Of a stretch of DNA of 51,654 nucleotides, positions 8,201-17,593 are shown one piece after another (within the stretch, counting starts at the first letter, position 1; each line of letters starts with the position of its first letter). The notes under the pieces are model-generated. The model did no database searches and was not told the DNA's origin. It worked only from the letters and a program-made list of their open reading frames with translations. The stretch comes from Spirochaetaceae bacterium (GTDB lineage Bacteria; Spirochaetota; Spirochaetia; Treponematales; Rectinemataceae), in the NCBI GenBank assembly GCA_025355995.1, contig JANXYQ010000015.1, positions 1-51,654 of the forward strand, read 5' to 3'. The position numbers were made by a program, and so were the translations under genes.

Positions 8201-8665
8201 ATGGAACTGAGGAAAATCGCGAGCTTCCAGGTCGACCACCGGAAAATGGGCAGGGGGATGTTTATCTCGAGGACGGACGGGGACATCGTTACCTACGACA
8301 TCAGGATGAAGAAACCCAACGCCGACCCTGTCCTGCGGAACGGGGCCCTCCATACGATCGAGCATCTCTTCGCCACCTACGCGCGGAGCTCGGAGCTCTC
8401 CGACAAGGTCGTCTACGTCGGCCCGATGGGCTGCCGCACGGGCTTCTATCTGCTCGTCCGCGATCTCCCCCGCGTCCGGGCGATCGGTCTCGCGCGCGCG
8501 AGCTTCGCCTTCATCGCCGCCTTCGAGGGGCCGATACCCGGAGCCTCCGAGGCGGAGTGCGGCAACTGGAAGGACCACGACCTCGCCGGCGCCAGGGCCG
8601 AGGCGGTTGAATACCTGGGCGTCCTCGAGTCCTGGACCGAGGCGAGGCTGGAGTATCCCTCGTGA
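8201..8665 (+). CDS. luxS: S-ribosylhomocysteine lyase (autoinducer-2 synthase)
   Basis: LuxS cleaves S-ribosylhomocysteine to homocysteine and DPD, the precursor of AI-2, in the activated methyl cycle. The 154-residue length is normal. The metal-site motif HTIEHL gives H51, E54 and H55; GCRTG contains the catalytic C78; ECGNW gives the metal ligand C120. The start at 8201 is preceded by GGAGGG (8192-8197) and yields MELRKIASF, the usual N-terminus; an upstream in-frame ATG at 8141 would add 20 unlikely residues and lies within the dyad cluster. The stop overlaps the GTG start of the GH29 gene (GTGA), so a fucosidase is translationally coupled to luxS. No mtn/pfs gene is in this window. Confidence 0.96.
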   Translation: MELRKIASFQVDHRKMGRGMFISRTDGDIVTYDIRMKKPNADPVLRNGALHTIEHLFATYARSSELSDKVVYVGPMGCRTGFYLLVRDLPRVRAIGLARASFAFIAAFEGPIPGASEAECGNWKDHDLAGARAEAVEYLGVLESWTEARLEYPS

Positions 8666-10146
8666 GCGCCTCCGATATCCTGAGGGAGGTCGACGCCCTG
8701 AACGCGGAGGGCCCCTTCCTTCCCGAGTGGGACTCCCTGGCCGCCTACGAGGTTCCCGACTGGTATAGGGACGCCAAGTTCGGGATATTCGTCCATTGGG
8801 GCGTCTATTCGGTCCCCGCCTTCTCGAACGAGTGGTATTCGCGCAACATGTATCAAAAGGGGACGCCCGAGTTCAAGCATCACGTCGCGACCTACGGGAA
8901 CCAGGACCGTTTCGGCTACAAGGATTTCATCCCGCTATTCAAGGCCGAGAAGTTCGACGCCGACGGGTGGCTCGGCCTCTTCAAGGAGGCGGGGGCGCGC
9001 TACGTCGTGCCGGTGGCGGAGCACCACGACGGCTTCGCGATGTACGATTCCTCGCTGACGCGCTGGAACGCCAAGCTGATGGGCCCGAGGCGCGACGTGG
9101 TCGGCGAGCTCGCGGCGGCCGCGCGCCGCTCGGGGCTGGAGTTCGGCCTGTCCAGCCACCGGGCCGAGCACTGGTGGTTCATGAACGGCGGCCGCTCCTT
9201 TCCCTCCGACGTGCGGGATCCCGCCCTCGCCGACTTCTACGGCCCCGCGACGCCCTGCTCGCCCTCGTCGGAGCCGGGAAGCGCCGAGTGGAAGGGCCTG
9301 GACTGGCAGCCCCGACCCTCCGCCGAATACCTGGGCGACTGGCTCGCGCGCTGCGCCGAGCTCGTCGACAGGTACGAGCCCAGCCTCTTCTACTTCGATT
9401 GGTGGATCGAGCAGCGCGCCTTCGAGCCCTACCTGCGGAAATTCGCGGCCTATCACTACAACCGCGCCGCCCGGCGCTCGCGGGGGGCCGTCGTCAACTA
9501 CAAGAACGAGGCCTTCCCCCTCGGGGCGGCGGTCTTCGACGTGGAGCGCGGCAAGCTGCCGGGCATCAATCCCCGTTTCTGGCAGACCGATACCTCCGTC
9601 AGCTACAAGTCCTGGTGCCACGTCGCGGACGACGATTTCAGGAGCGCGTCCTCGATCGTGCACGACCTGGTCGACATCGCGAGCAAGAACGGCTGCCTCC
9701 TGCTGAACGTTGGCCCCAAGGCGGACGGCTCGATACCCGAGGAGGCGGCGTCCGCCCTCCGCGAGGTAGGCGCCTGGCTCGCCCTGAACGGCGAGGCCAT
9801 CTACGGAACCCGTCCCTGGTCGGTCTTCGGCGAGGGCGACACCCCCGTCCCCAAGGGCTTCGACGAGAAGGCGCAGCTGCCTTACGGCTGCGAGGACATA
9901 CGCTTTACGACCAAGGGCGACGCGTTGTACGCCATAGCCCTCGGCTGGCCCCGCGAGGATTGGCTCGTCAAGACGCTCGGCTCCTCCTCCCCCCTCGGAG
10001 GGAGGAGGGCGCGCTCGGTATCCCTCCTCGGGAACCGCGAGGCCCTCGCCTGGTCGCAGGGGCCCGAGGGCCTGCGCGTCAAGGCGCCGCCCGCCAAGCC
10101 CTGCGGGCACGCCTACGCCTTGAAGATCGAGCTGGAGCGGCCATGA
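8662..10146 (+). CDS. Alpha-L-fucosidase, GH29 family
   Basis: A 494-residue GH29 exo-fucosidase that would release L-fucose from oligosaccharides. Family motifs include [17 protein letters not shown] (38-54), [11 protein letters not shown] (120-130), a nucleophile-type Asp D246 in LFYFDWWIE, and [17 protein letters not shown] near residue 350, followed by a C-terminal beta domain. There is no signal peptide, so it is probably cytoplasmic and works on imported glycans. It starts with GTG overlapping the luxS stop, and its own stop overlaps the GH95 start (ATGA). The tight packing of two different fucosidases suggests they act together on one fucosylated substrate. Confidence 0.92.
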   Translation: MSASDILREVDALNAEGPFLPEWDSLAAYEVPDWYRDAKFGIFVHWGVYSVPAFSNEWYSRNMYQKGTPEFKHHVATYGNQDRFGYKDFIPLFKAEKFDADGWLGLFKEAGARYVVPVAEHHDGFAMYDSSLTRWNAKLMGPRRDVVGELAAAARRSGLEFGLSSHRAEHWWFMNGGRSFPSDVRDPALADFYGPATPCSPSSEPGSAEWKGLDWQPRPSAEYLGDWLARCAELVDRYEPSLFYFDWWIEQRAFEPYLRKFAAYHYNRAARRSRGAVVNYKNEAFPLGAAVFDVERGKLPGINPRFWQTDTSVSYKSWCHVADDDFRSASSIVHDLVDIASKNGCLLLNVGPKADGSIPEEAASALREVGAWLALNGEAIYGTRPWSVFGEGDTPVPKGFDEKAQLPYGCEDIRFTTKGDALYAIALGWPREDWLVKTLGSSSPLGGRRARSVSLLGNREALAWSQGPEGLRVKAPPAKPCGHAYALKIELERP

Positions 10147-12542
10147 GGCTCGACTACCTCCAGCCCGCCCGCTCCTGGAACGAGGCCCTTCCGCTGGGCG
10201 ACGGCCGCCTGGGCTGCATGGTCTTCGGCGGGATCGAGGAGGAGCGCCTGGCCTTCAACGAGGAGACCCTCTGGTCGGGCCGCCCCGGCGGCGCCCCCCT
10301 GCCCAGGGCCGCGAGGACCCTGCCCCTCCTGCGCGGCCTCCTGGCCCAGGGGCGGCTAGCCGAGGCCGAGGAGGCGGCCTGCGACCTGATGGGCCCCTAC
10401 ACCGAATCCTACCTGCCCATGGGGGTCCTCCGCCTGCGCCTCTGGCACGGCTGCGCCGCCCAGGACTACTCCAGGAGCCTCGACCTCGCCCGCGCGCGCG
10501 CCGAGGTCGGCTATCGCGTCGGCTCGGTCCGCTACTCCCGCGCGTCCTTCGTCTCCGCTCCGCGCGGAGCGATGGCGCTGCGGCTCGAGGCCGACAGGCC
10601 GGGCATGGTGGATTTCGACGCCTCGATCGAAGGGGCGCTCATGTGCGGGGAATTCCGCGCGGGCGACCGCGTCGGCATCAGGGGCTTCTGCCCCGAGCGC
10701 GACGAGCCCAACTACGTGGACTCCGATCGGCCGATCGTCTACGGGAATCCCGCCTCGCCCGGCACGGTCGGCTACGCGGCCCTCCTGTGCGCGCGGATCG
10801 AGGGCGGCAGCCTCGAGGTCGGCCCCCGCGGCTTGGTAGTCCGCGGCGCCGACGCGGCGACGCTTTACCTCGCCGCGGCGACCGGCTACGGGGGGCCCCT
10901 CGATCCGCCCGGAACAGACCTGGCCGCCCTCTCCTCCCTCCTCGACGAGCGCCTCGATCGGGTGGCCTCGATCCCCTTCGGGGAACTCGCCGACGAGCAG
11001 GAGCGCGATCACGCCGGCTTTTTCTCGCGCGTCGGCCTGGAGCTCGGCTGCGCCTCGAGCGGCGCTGCGCGGGAGGCGCCGACCGACGCGCGCATCGCGG
11101 GGCACGACCTGAGCCTGGTCCCGCTGCTCTTCCAGTACGGCCGTTATCTGCTGATATCCGGCTGCAGGCCCGGCACCCTGCCCCTAACCCTCCAGGGGAT
11201 CTGGAACGACAGGGACAGGCCGCCCTGGAGCAGCAACTACACGCTCAACATCAATCTCGAGATGAACTACTGGCCCGCCGAGACCTGCAACCTGGGCGAG
11301 CTGCACGAATCCCTCCTGGGCTTCATCGAGAGCCTCGCCGTGCGGGGCGCGGAGACGGCGGCGAGCCTCGGCTGCGGCGGCTGGGCGGCGGGGCACAACA
11401 GCGACGGCTGGGCGCACTCGACTCCCGTCGGCGACTCGGGCCACGGGGACCCCAGCTGGGCGACCTGGCCGATGGGCGGAGCCTGGCTCTGCGCCCACCT
11501 GTGGGAGCATTGGCTCTTTTCCCGCGACGAGGAATACCTGCGGAGCCGAGCCTGGCCGATCATGAGGGGCGCCGCCCGCTTCGCCCTGGACTGGCTCGTA
11601 GAAGGAGACGGCGGCTTGACCACCTCGCCTTCTACCTCGCCGGAGCACAAGTACCTCGGCCCGGACGGGCGCGCCTACGGCCTCGCCGTCGGCAGCGCCA
11701 TGGACCTGAGCCTGATAGCCGAGCTCTTCGACGATTGCTCCGCCGCCGCGAGGGCGCTCGGCGCCGAGGACGCCCTGGTCTCGGAGATCGCGGCCGCCCG
11801 CGCCCGCCTGGCGGGGCCGAAAATAGGCGCCGACGGCCGACTGCAGGAGTGGTCCGCGGACGTCGTCGGGGCGGAGGAGGAGCATCGCCACCTCTCGCAT
11901 CTCTACGGCGTCTATCCGGGCAGCTCCATCGACCCCGAGGCGGCGCCGGAGCTGTGGCGCGCCGCGCGCGCCTCCCTCGAGGGCAGGGGCGAGGCGGGAA
12001 CCGGGTGGAGCATCGCGTGGAAGGCCTGCCTCTGGGCGCGCTTCGGCGACGGCGACCGCGCGCTGCGCTTCATCGAGCGATTCTTGAGCCTCGTCTCCGA
12101 CGGCCCCCGAGATTTCGAGCGGGGCTTTCACCAGGGAGGCGGGGTCTACCCGAACCTCTTCTGCGCCCACCCGCCCTTCCAGATCGACGGCAACATGGGG
12201 ATAGCCGCCGCTATAGCGGAGCTGCTGCTGCAGTCCCATCGCGGCCGCATCGATCTCCTCCCCGCCCTGCCCGCCGCCTGGGCCGCGGGCAGGGTCTCCG
12301 GCCTCCGGGCGCGAGGGGGCTTCGAGCTGGACATCGAGTGGGCGGAGGGCGCCCTTTTGAGCTGCGCCCTGCGGTCCCTCGCCGGGGAGGACTGCCGCTT
12401 GGGAGGCGCCGGCTGCCTGCGCGTTTTCAGCGACTGTCCCGGGCCGGGGCGCGGGACCGAGCTCGCCCTCCGCGCCGACGGCAGCTTCCCGACCGAAAGG
12501 GGCGGGGAGTACCGGATAGCGGCCCTTAGCCGGCCAGCCTAG
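10143..12542 (+). CDS. Alpha-L-fucosidase-type glycoside hydrolase, GH95 family
   Basis: A 799-residue GH95 enzyme; characterised members are inverting alpha-1,2-L-fucosidases or alpha-L-galactosidases. The N-terminal beta domain opens with [20 protein letters not shown] and NEETLWSG. The (alpha/alpha)6 domain has [30 protein letters not shown] and [20 protein letters not shown], all family signatures. No signal peptide is present. The ATG overlaps the GH29 stop by 4 bp. Together with GH29 this gives complementary linkage specificity (known for the families; the substrate is inferred). The gene ends convergent with, and overlapping by 4 bp, the minus-strand carboxyltransferase gene. Confidence 0.93.
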   Translation: MRLDYLQPARSWNEALPLGDGRLGCMVFGGIEEERLAFNEETLWSGRPGGAPLPRAARTLPLLRGLLAQGRLAEAEEAACDLMGPYTESYLPMGVLRLRLWHGCAAQDYSRSLDLARARAEVGYRVGSVRYSRASFVSAPRGAMALRLEADRPGMVDFDASIEGALMCGEFRAGDRVGIRGFCPERDEPNYVDSDRPIVYGNPASPGTVGYAALLCARIEGGSLEVGPRGLVVRGADAATLYLAAATGYGGPLDPPGTDLAALSSLLDERLDRVASIPFGELADEQERDHAGFFSRVGLELGCASSGAAREAPTDARIAGHDLSLVPLLFQYGRYLLISGCRPGTLPLTLQGIWNDRDRPPWSSNYTLNINLEMNYWPAETCNLGELHESLLGFIESLAVRGAETAASLGCGGWAAGHNSDGWAHSTPVGDSGHGDPSWATWPMGGAWLCAHLWEHWLFSRDEEYLRSRAWPIMRGAARFALDWLVEGDGGLTTSPSTSPEHKYLGPDGRAYGLAVGSAMDLSLIAELFDDCSAAARALGAEDALVSEIAAARARLAGPKIGADGRLQEWSADVVGAEEEHRHLSHLYGVYPGSSIDPEAAPELWRAARASLEGRGEAGTGWSIAWKACLWARFGDGDRALRFIERFLSLVSDGPRDFERGFHQGGGVYPNLFCAHPPFQIDGNMGIAAAIAELLLQSHRGRIDLLPALPAAWAAGRVSGLRARGGFELDIEWAEGALLSCALRSLAGEDCRLGGAGCLRVFSDCPGPGRGTELALRADGSFPTERGGEYRIAALSRPA

Positions 12543-14215
12543 GCCCCCGCCTCCAGCGGCAGGGCCTCCCAGAACTCGGGCAGGTATCGCGCCGGCTTCT
12601 CGGGCTCGGGCGGCAGGGGCGGGTGCGCCTCCTCCCACTCGGCCCTGCGCTTGCCCTTGAGGAATTTCTCCGCGACGCTGGGGAAGAGCTCGATGAGGAG
12701 CTCTTCCTTTTCGTCGATCGCCAGGCTGGCGCCGCCGAACTCTACCAGCGAGGGGTTGGGCTGCTTGCGGTACGCGGAGGTGTCGTAGGGAGTCTCCTCG
12801 CGGACGCCGCAGATCTTGAGCCGGAAATCGGGGTCGATGGGCCAGGGAGTCTTGCCGTAGGAACCCCGCACGAGCTCGGCGAAGTTCTTGGAGACGTTCG
12901 TGTAATAGGGCTTGCCCAGGGCCAGGTCGACGACGCAATTGACGGCCTGGACGCCCACTATCTGGCTGGTCGGCGTGACGAGGGGGGGCAGGCCGCAGTC
13001 CAGCCGCACCTGGGGCACCAGGGCGAGGACCTCCGGGACCTTGTCGTCGAGCTTGGCCTCGTGGAGCTGGGAGAGCATGTTCGTGTACATCCCCCCCGGT
13101 ATCTGCGCCTTCTGCACGATCGCGTCCGGGTCGGGGTAATGGAAGCGCTTTTCGATCTTCCTGCAGAGCTCTAGCACGCGCTCGGCCTTGGCCGCGCTCG
13201 GCTTGCCCGTCGCCGCCTCCAGCGCATGATCGAAGAGGGCCGCGTCCTCCCTCGGGAGCTTGTGCTTCGAGAGGTCGAGGATGGGCGGGTGATTTTCCTT
13301 GTATTGGTCGAAGGCCGAGAGCTCGGCCCTGAAGGAGCGCAGCTGGGTGTCGATCGCCGCCACCGTGGCCCTGTCCACTCCCGTGTCGCGGCCCATGCGG
13401 TCGGCGAAGAGCTGGATGATCTCGTAGGCGGGCGCGGCCGGCCCGCCCGACCAGGACAGGATTACCGTGTCGACGATGTCGACGCCGGCGACCATCGCCA
13501 TCAGGATGGAGGCCACGCCGAAGCCGGGCGTGCAGTGCGTGTGCAGGTCGACGGGGAGGCCCGTCTCGGATTTGAGGAGGCGCACGAGCTGGTAGGCGCG
13601 CAGCGGCTCTATGAGCCCGGCCATGTCCTTGATGCTGATCATGTCGGCGCCGAGGCCCGCGACGGCCCTGGCCTTCTCGAGGAAGTAGCGGTCGGTGAAT
13701 ATCGCCCCGGGCAGCCTCTTGCCGCGGAGGGCGGAGGCGAGGCGCCTGCCCCTCGAGAAGGGCGGGTCCGTCGTGTAGCAGATGGCGCAATCGGCCGTGC
13801 CGCCCGCCTCCTTCACGAAGCGGACGGAGCTCTCCATATTCGCGGGATCGTTGAGGGCGTCGAATATGCGCATGATGTCGACGCCCGAGCGCACGGCGTT
13901 CCCGCAGAAGCCCCTGATCACGGAATCCGGGTAGGGGCTGTAGCCGAAGAGGTTGCGGCCGCGGGAGAGGGCGGTAAGCCGGGAGGCTTCGCCTATCTCC
14001 GCCTTGATGGACTCGAGGCGCTTCCAGGGATCCTCGTTCAGGTAGCGCATCACGGAGTCGGGGACCGCTCCTCCCCAGACTTCCATCGCGTAGAAGCCCG
14101 CCTTCTTATAAAGAGGAAGGACCCTTTCCACCTGGGCCTGGGTCATCCGGGTAGCGAACTGGGACTGCTGCCCGTCGCGAAGGGTCAGGTCGCGGATCCT
14201 GAGGGCTGAAGCCAT
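12539..14215 (-). CDS. Pyruvate/oxaloacetate carboxyltransferase, transcarboxylase 5S-like
   Basis: A 558-residue protein of the HMGL-like plus PYC_OADA type. It transfers CO2 between carboxybiotin and pyruvate/oxaloacetate. The metal site is intact: D14 in TLRDGQQ, the carbamylated-lysine position K196 in ISIKDMAG, and H225/H227 in DLHTHCTPG. There is no C-terminal biotinyl domain, as in the 5S subunit of methylmalonyl-CoA carboxyltransferase, whereas OadA usually carries one. The separate biotin carrier at 23606-23998 and the 12S-type subunit at 21752-23296 are the likely partners. The ATG at 14215 is preceded by AAGGAGG. An OadA or PycB role is the alternative. Confidence 0.88.
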   Translation of the reverse strand: MASALRIRDLTLRDGQQSQFATRMTQAQVERVLPLYKKAGFYAMEVWGGAVPDSVMRYLNEDPWKRLESIKAEIGEASRLTALSRGRNLFGYSPYPDSVIRGFCGNAVRSGVDIMRIFDALNDPANMESSVRFVKEAGGTADCAICYTTDPPFSRGRRLASALRGKRLPGAIFTDRYFLEKARAVAGLGADMISIKDMAGLIEPLRAYQLVRLLKSETGLPVDLHTHCTPGFGVASILMAMVAGVDIVDTVILSWSGGPAAPAYEIIQLFADRMGRDTGVDRATVAAIDTQLRSFRAELSAFDQYKENHPPILDLSKHKLPREDAALFDHALEAATGKPSAAKAERVLELCRKIEKRFHYPDPDAIVQKAQIPGGMYTNMLSQLHEAKLDDKVPEVLALVPQVRLDCGLPPLVTPTSQIVGVQAVNCVVDLALGKPYYTNVSKNFAELVRGSYGKTPWPIDPDFRLKICGVREETPYDTSAYRKQPNPSLVEFGGASLAIDEKEELLIELFPSVAEKFLKGKRRAEWEEAHPPLPPEPEKPARYLPEFWEALPLEAGA

Positions 14216-14249
14216 GCCGTCCTCCTTAGTGCATCGAGATCATTCTAGC

Positions 14250-14276
14250 ATTTTACAATCTTCGCGTATATGTCAA
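14250..14276 (-). promoter_or_regulatory. Putative promoter of the 5S carboxyltransferase gene
   Basis: TTGACA (14276-14271) and TAAAAT (14255-14250) on the minus strand, with a 15-bp spacer. The -35 is perfect and the -10 matches 5 of 6, but the spacing is short. It lies in the 68-bp gap after iclR, so the carboxyltransferase gene may be expressed independently of iclR. I see no copy of the IclR-type palindrome here. Confidence 0.5.
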
Positions 14277-14283
14277 TCTCCGC

Positions 14284-15012
14284 CTAGGCGCCCAGGGCGG
14301 CCGAGATCGCCTCCGCGTGCTTCTTGACCTTGGCGATCTTGTCGGCGAAGAGCGGTCCCTCGAAGCGGACGGAGGGGCCGGAGATGGCCAGGGCGGCGAC
14401 GACCTCCCGCCTCGCGTCGAGCACCGGGGCCGCGATGGAGGAGACCCCCTCCTCCCGCTCGCCGAGGCTGACGGTGTAGCCGCCGTGGCGCAGCTCCGCG
14501 AGCGCCTCCTCGGTGGTGAAGGGGTCCTGCCGCAACAGTTCCTCGCGCTTCTCGCCCGGCAGGTAGGCGAGGAGGACACGGCCCGCCGCCCCCCTGGTCA
14601 GTGGGTGCCGATCGCCTATGTTGATGACGCGCCGCAGGGGCCGCGTGCTCTCGATCCGCTCGACGCAGATCCTCTCGTCGCCCTGGACCACGTACAGGCT
14701 CACGCCCTCGTCGTAGATCCGATTCAGGTCGTTCATGAAAGGCAGGGCCACCCTGCGGAGGTCGAGGTTGGAGAAGCCGAGGACGCCCACCTGGGCTATC
14801 TTCGGGCCGAGCGAGTAGCGCTGCGACTCCTTGCTCCGAAAAAGATAGCTCCGCCTCTCGAGGGTGGACACCAGGCGCGACGTCGTGCTCATGGACAGGG
14901 CGATCCGCTGCGAGATCTCGGTCAGGGACAGCTCGAGCCGTCCGGGCACGAAGCAGTCCAGGATATCCAGGGCCCTGTCGACGGCCCGAACAGAAGTATC
15001 TTTATCGGTCAC
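14284..15012 (-). CDS. IclR-family transcriptional regulator
   Basis: A 242-residue regulator with the IclR layout. The N-terminal winged helix-turn-helix (residues about 7-65, SVRAVDRALDILDCF then SLTEISQRIALSMSTTSRLV) is followed by the effector-binding domain (about 80-240, containing RGAAGRVLLAYLPGEKREEL). It probably binds an organic acid or acyl-CoA-related effector and controls the divergent korD operon and itself. The evidence for that is four copies of a TTCCAT-N3-ATGGAA palindrome in the divergent region, one of them starting 5 bp before this start codon. The start is ATG at 15012. Whether it represses or activates is not shown. Confidence 0.93.
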   Translation of the reverse strand: MTDKDTSVRAVDRALDILDCFVPGRLELSLTEISQRIALSMSTTSRLVSTLERRSYLFRSKESQRYSLGPKIAQVGVLGFSNLDLRRVALPFMNDLNRIYDEGVSLYVVQGDERICVERIESTRPLRRVINIGDRHPLTRGAAGRVLLAYLPGEKREELLRQDPFTTEEALAELRHGGYTVSLGEREEGVSSIAAPVLDARREVVAALAISGPSVRFEGPLFADKIAKVKKHAEAISAALGA

Positions 15013-15017
15013 GGCGA

Positions 15018-15052
15018 TTCCGTAGAATGGAATAGAATACCATCAAATGGTA
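15018..15052. promoter_or_regulatory. Operator pair A over the iclR promoter
   Basis: Two palindromes, TTCCGTAGAATGGAA (15018-15032) and TACCATCAAATGGTA (15038-15052), have centres 20 bp apart, which is two helical turns. The second overlaps the putative iclR -10 and the first covers the translation-initiation region. This arrangement fits autorepression. Confidence 0.75.
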
Positions 15053-15078
15053 CTAATCGAATATTTTATCATTGTCAA
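15050..15078 (-). promoter_or_regulatory. Putative iclR promoter
   Basis: A consensus -35 TTGACA (15078-15073) with a 17-bp spacer and a weak -10 TAGTAC (15055-15050) on the minus strand. The -10 runs into the operator at 15038-15052. Confidence 0.55.
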
Positions 15079-15200
15079 TAGGAGATTCATTTGGCGATGC
15101 CAGGCCCTGCCTCTATTTATTTTTCTAAGCCTATTCTCATGATACCATGATCATGCTAGATTACTAGCCGTCAAGCGTTGTTAGGAAAATAACCAATGTC

Positions 15201-15235
15201 TTCCATTTTATGGAACTCTATTCCGTCTGATGGAA
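15201..15235. promoter_or_regulatory. Operator pair B upstream of the korD operon
   Basis: TTCCATTTTATGGAA (15201-15215) and TTCCGTCTGATGGAA (15221-15235) share the sequence and the exact 20-bp centre spacing of pair A. They lie 100-134 bp before the korD start. I could not place a convincing -35/-10 for the korD transcript, so whether they cover or precede its promoter is open. The gene-free interval 15013-15296 holds only these sites, the iclR promoter and a 10-bp palindrome CATGATCATG at 15146-15155. Confidence 0.75.
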
Positions 15236-15296
15236 TATCCTAATGAAACATTCTCCGCGTCAACCCGGGTTATCTAGCGGTGAAGGAGAGTCAGTG

Positions 15297-15338
15297 ATGT
15301 ATACTGAGCACTCGCCATGGAGCGAGCTGAAGGCATGA
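15297..15338 (+). CDS. Short leader ORF coupled to korD
   Basis: A 13-codon reading frame, MYTEHSPWSELKA, starts at ATG 15297, eight bases after the strong ribosome-binding site GAAGGAGAG (a GTG one codon earlier is also possible). Its TGA (15336-15338) overlaps the korD ATG at 15335 as ATGA. The Shine-Dalgarno sequence belongs to this frame and not to korD, so ribosomes probably load here and re-initiate at korD. It could be a translational-coupling device or a leader peptide. No homology is claimed. Confidence 0.5.
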   Translation: MYTEHSPWSELKA

Positions 15339-15607
15339 GCGACCAACCGAAGAAGACGTACATCCTTATCGTGAGGGAGCGGTATTGCAAGGGCTGCACT
15401 ATCTGCGTGACCTTCTGCCCCAAGCACGTCCTGTCGCTCAGGGGGGGGAAGGTCTGGGCCGAGCACCCCGAGCTCTGCATAGGCTGCAAGATGTGCGAGC
15501 TCCGCTGCCCCGACTTCGCCATCGAGGTCCACGAGAAGGGCGAGGAGCTCGGCTCGGGCGTCGACGATATGGACCTGGACCTGCCGCCGGAGGCTCTTCA
15601 TGACTAG
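15335..15607 (+). CDS. korD: 2-oxoacid:ferredoxin oxidoreductase, ferredoxin (delta) subunit
   Basis: A 90-residue two-[4Fe-4S] ferredoxin-like subunit. Two cluster motifs are present, CKGCTICVTFCP and CIGCKMCELRCP, spaced as in KorD/VorD/PorD. It passes electrons from the thiamin-bound 2-oxoacid to soluble ferredoxin. I prefer the ATG at 15335 because it overlaps the stop of the leader ORF (ATGA); an in-frame ATG at 15317 has no ribosome-binding site. The stop lies 8 nt inside korA. It opens an operon that continues to 23998. Confidence 0.9.
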   Translation: MSDQPKKTYILIVRERYCKGCTICVTFCPKHVLSLRGGKVWAEHPELCIGCKMCELRCPDFAIEVHEKGEELGSGVDDMDLDLPPEALHD

Positions 15608-16736
15608 GAACGCCAAGCTCATGCAGGGCAACGAGGCCTGTACGATCGGCGCCCTCGCCGCCGGCCTCGAATTCTACGCGGGCTACCCGATAACGCCCTC
15701 GACGGAGATAGCCGAGCTCTGCGCCGAGGAGCTGCCCAAGGTGGGCGGCAAATTCATACAGATGGAGGACGAGATCGGCTCCATCGCCGCCTGCATCGGC
15801 GCCTCCCTCGCCGGCAAGAAGGCGATGACCGCGACGAGCGGCCCCGGCTTCTCCCTCATGCAGGAGTGCCTGGGCTACGCCTCCCTCACCGAGGTGCCCC
15901 TCGTCATCATCGACGTGCAGCGCATGGGACCGAGCACCGGCATGCCCACCTCCCCCGCCCAGGCCGACCTCATGCAGGCGCGCTGGGGCACCCACGGCGA
16001 CCATCCCGTCATCGTGCTGGCCCCGGGCAACGTCAAGGAATGCTTCGAGCTCACGTTCAAGGCCTTCGACATAGCCGAGACCTACCGCGTGCCAGTCATC
16101 GTCCTCACCGACGAGATCATCGGCCACATGCGCGAGAAGGTGATCCTCCCCGACCCGGCCGGACTCAAGCCGCTTCGCCGCGCCGCGCCCGCCTCTCCCG
16201 CCGGCTATAAGCCCTACGCCGCCGACCCGGACGGGGGCGTGCCCCTGATGGCCCCCTTCGGCGAGGGCTACCGCTGGCACGTCACGGGGCTCTTCCACGA
16301 CGAGTCGGGCAGGCCCTCCGGCAAGAGCGAGGTCGCGGACAAGTTGATGCGTCGCCTCGCCCGCAAGGTCGAGAAGGCGGCCCCCCTCATCGAGGAGCAC
16401 TTCGAGGAGTCCCTGGAGGACGCCGAGATCGTCGTGGTCTCCTTCGGCTCCTCGGCCATGTCCAGCTTGAGCGCCGTGCGCCGCGCCAGGCGCGAGGGCG
16501 TGAAGGCGGGGATGCTCAGGCTGAAGACCATGTGGCCCTTCCCGGACGAGCTCGTGGCCCGCGCTGCCTCCAGGGCCAGGCGGGTGATCGTGCCCGAGAT
16601 GAACCTGGGCCAGCTCGCCCTCGAGGTCGAGCGCGCGGGCTGCGGGGGGGCGCCCGTGACTCGGCTCGGCAAGGTGAACGGCGAGCTCTTCCGCCCCGAG
16701 GAAGTCTACGCCTCCATCATGGAGGCGGTAAAATGA
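15600..16736 (+). CDS. korA: 2-oxoacid:ferredoxin oxidoreductase, alpha subunit
   Basis: A 378-residue alpha subunit of the KorA/VorB type. It starts with LMQGNEACTIGALAAGLEFYAGYPITPSTE, the pyrimidine-binding half of the thiamin diphosphate site, contains TSGPGFSLMQE and ends with the transketolase-C-like domain. With KorBCD it would oxidise a 2-oxoacid with CoA to acyl-CoA, CO2 and reduced ferredoxin. 2-Oxoglutarate is the likeliest substrate because the next enzyme encoded uses succinyl-CoA, but branched-chain 2-oxoacids cannot be excluded from sequence alone. It overlaps korD by 8 nt and korB by 4 nt (ATGA). Confidence 0.92.
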   Translation: MTRNAKLMQGNEACTIGALAAGLEFYAGYPITPSTEIAELCAEELPKVGGKFIQMEDEIGSIAACIGASLAGKKAMTATSGPGFSLMQECLGYASLTEVPLVIIDVQRMGPSTGMPTSPAQADLMQARWGTHGDHPVIVLAPGNVKECFELTFKAFDIAETYRVPVIVLTDEIIGHMREKVILPDPAGLKPLRRAAPASPAGYKPYAADPDGGVPLMAPFGEGYRWHVTGLFHDESGRPSGKSEVADKLMRRLARKVEKAAPLIEEHFEESLEDAEIVVVSFGSSAMSSLSAVRRARREGVKAGMLRLKTMWPFPDELVARAASRARRVIVPEMNLGQLALEVERAGCGGAPVTRLGKVNGELFRPEEVYASIMEAVK

Positions 16737-17593
16737 GCTCGACCCTAAGCTACTTCCGGCAGGAGAACCTGCCCCACATCTGGTGCCCCGGCTGCGGCCA
16801 CGGCACCGTGACGGGCTCCCTGATCCGGGCGATCCAGCGCCTCGACCTGGACAAGAACAAGGTCTGCATCGTGTCGGGCATCGGCTGCTCCTCCCGGGCG
16901 GTGGGTTACCTCGACTTCGACACCTTGCACACCGCCCATGGGCGCGCCCTCGCTTTCGCCACGGGCATCAAGCTCGCGCGCCCCGAGCTCAAGGTCATCG
17001 TGATGACCGGCGACGGGGACTGCACCGCGATCGGCGGCAACCACTTCATTCACGCCGCGCGCCGTAATATAGATATAACAACGATCGTGATGAACAATAA
17101 CATCTACGGCATGACGAGCGGGCAGTACTCGCCGATGACGCCCAAGGGCATGTACGGGACCACGGCGCCCTATGGCAACCTCGAGCGGAGCTTCGACCTC
17201 TGCGAGCTCGCGAAGGCGGCCGGGGCCACCTACGTCGCCCGCGCGACCTCGTACCACGTGCCCCTCCTCATCGATCTCATCGAGGCCGCCCTCCAGAACA
17301 AGGGCTTCTCCATGGTCGAGGCCATCGTGCAGTGCCCCACCTATTTCGGGCGCAAGAACAAGGTCGGGGGCCCCGTCGAGATGCTCAATTGGATCAAGGA
17401 CGGCGTTGTAAACGTCAAGGCCGCCGCCTCCCTCCCGCCCGAGAAGGTCGCGGGCAAGAAGCTCATCGGCGAGCTCCACAACGCCCCCGCGAGCGAGTAC
17501 ACCGCCGACTACGACGAGCTCATAGCCAAGGTGCAGCGCACCTACGAAGGTTTCCAGGGAGGGCTCTACGGATGCGCGTCGAATTCAGATTGA
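16733..17593 (+). CDS. korB: 2-oxoacid:ferredoxin oxidoreductase, beta subunit
   Basis: A 286-residue beta subunit carrying the thiamin diphosphate and a [4Fe-4S] cluster. WCPGCGHG (C18, C21), GIGCSSR (C52) and a later VQCPTYFGRKN supply the cluster cysteines. GDGD (93-96) through NNN (121-123) is the thiamin-diphosphate/Mg motif. IYGMTSGQYSPMTP is typical of KorB/VorA. The ATG overlaps the korA stop, and its own end overlaps korC by 22 nt. It acts in the cytoplasm as part of the KorDABC complex. Confidence 0.93.
   Translation: MSSTLSYFRQENLPHIWCPGCGHGTVTGSLIRAIQRLDLDKNKVCIVSGIGCSSRAVGYLDFDTLHTAHGRALAFATGIKLARPELKVIVMTGDGDCTAIGGNHFIHAARRNIDITTIVMNNNIYGMTSGQYSPMTPKGMYGTTAPYGNLERSFDLCELAKAAGATYVARATSYHVPLLIDLIEAALQNKGFSMVEAIVQCPTYFGRKNKVGGPVEMLNWIKDGVVNVKAAASLPPEKVAGKKLIGELHNAPASEYTADYDELIAKVQRTYEGFQGGLYGCASNSD

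Noticed and set aside
8796-10142. Extension of the GH95 frame far upstream
   Set aside because: That part overlaps the GH29 gene in another frame and is Arg-rich filler; GH95 homology begins at ATG 10143, which overlaps the GH29 stop.
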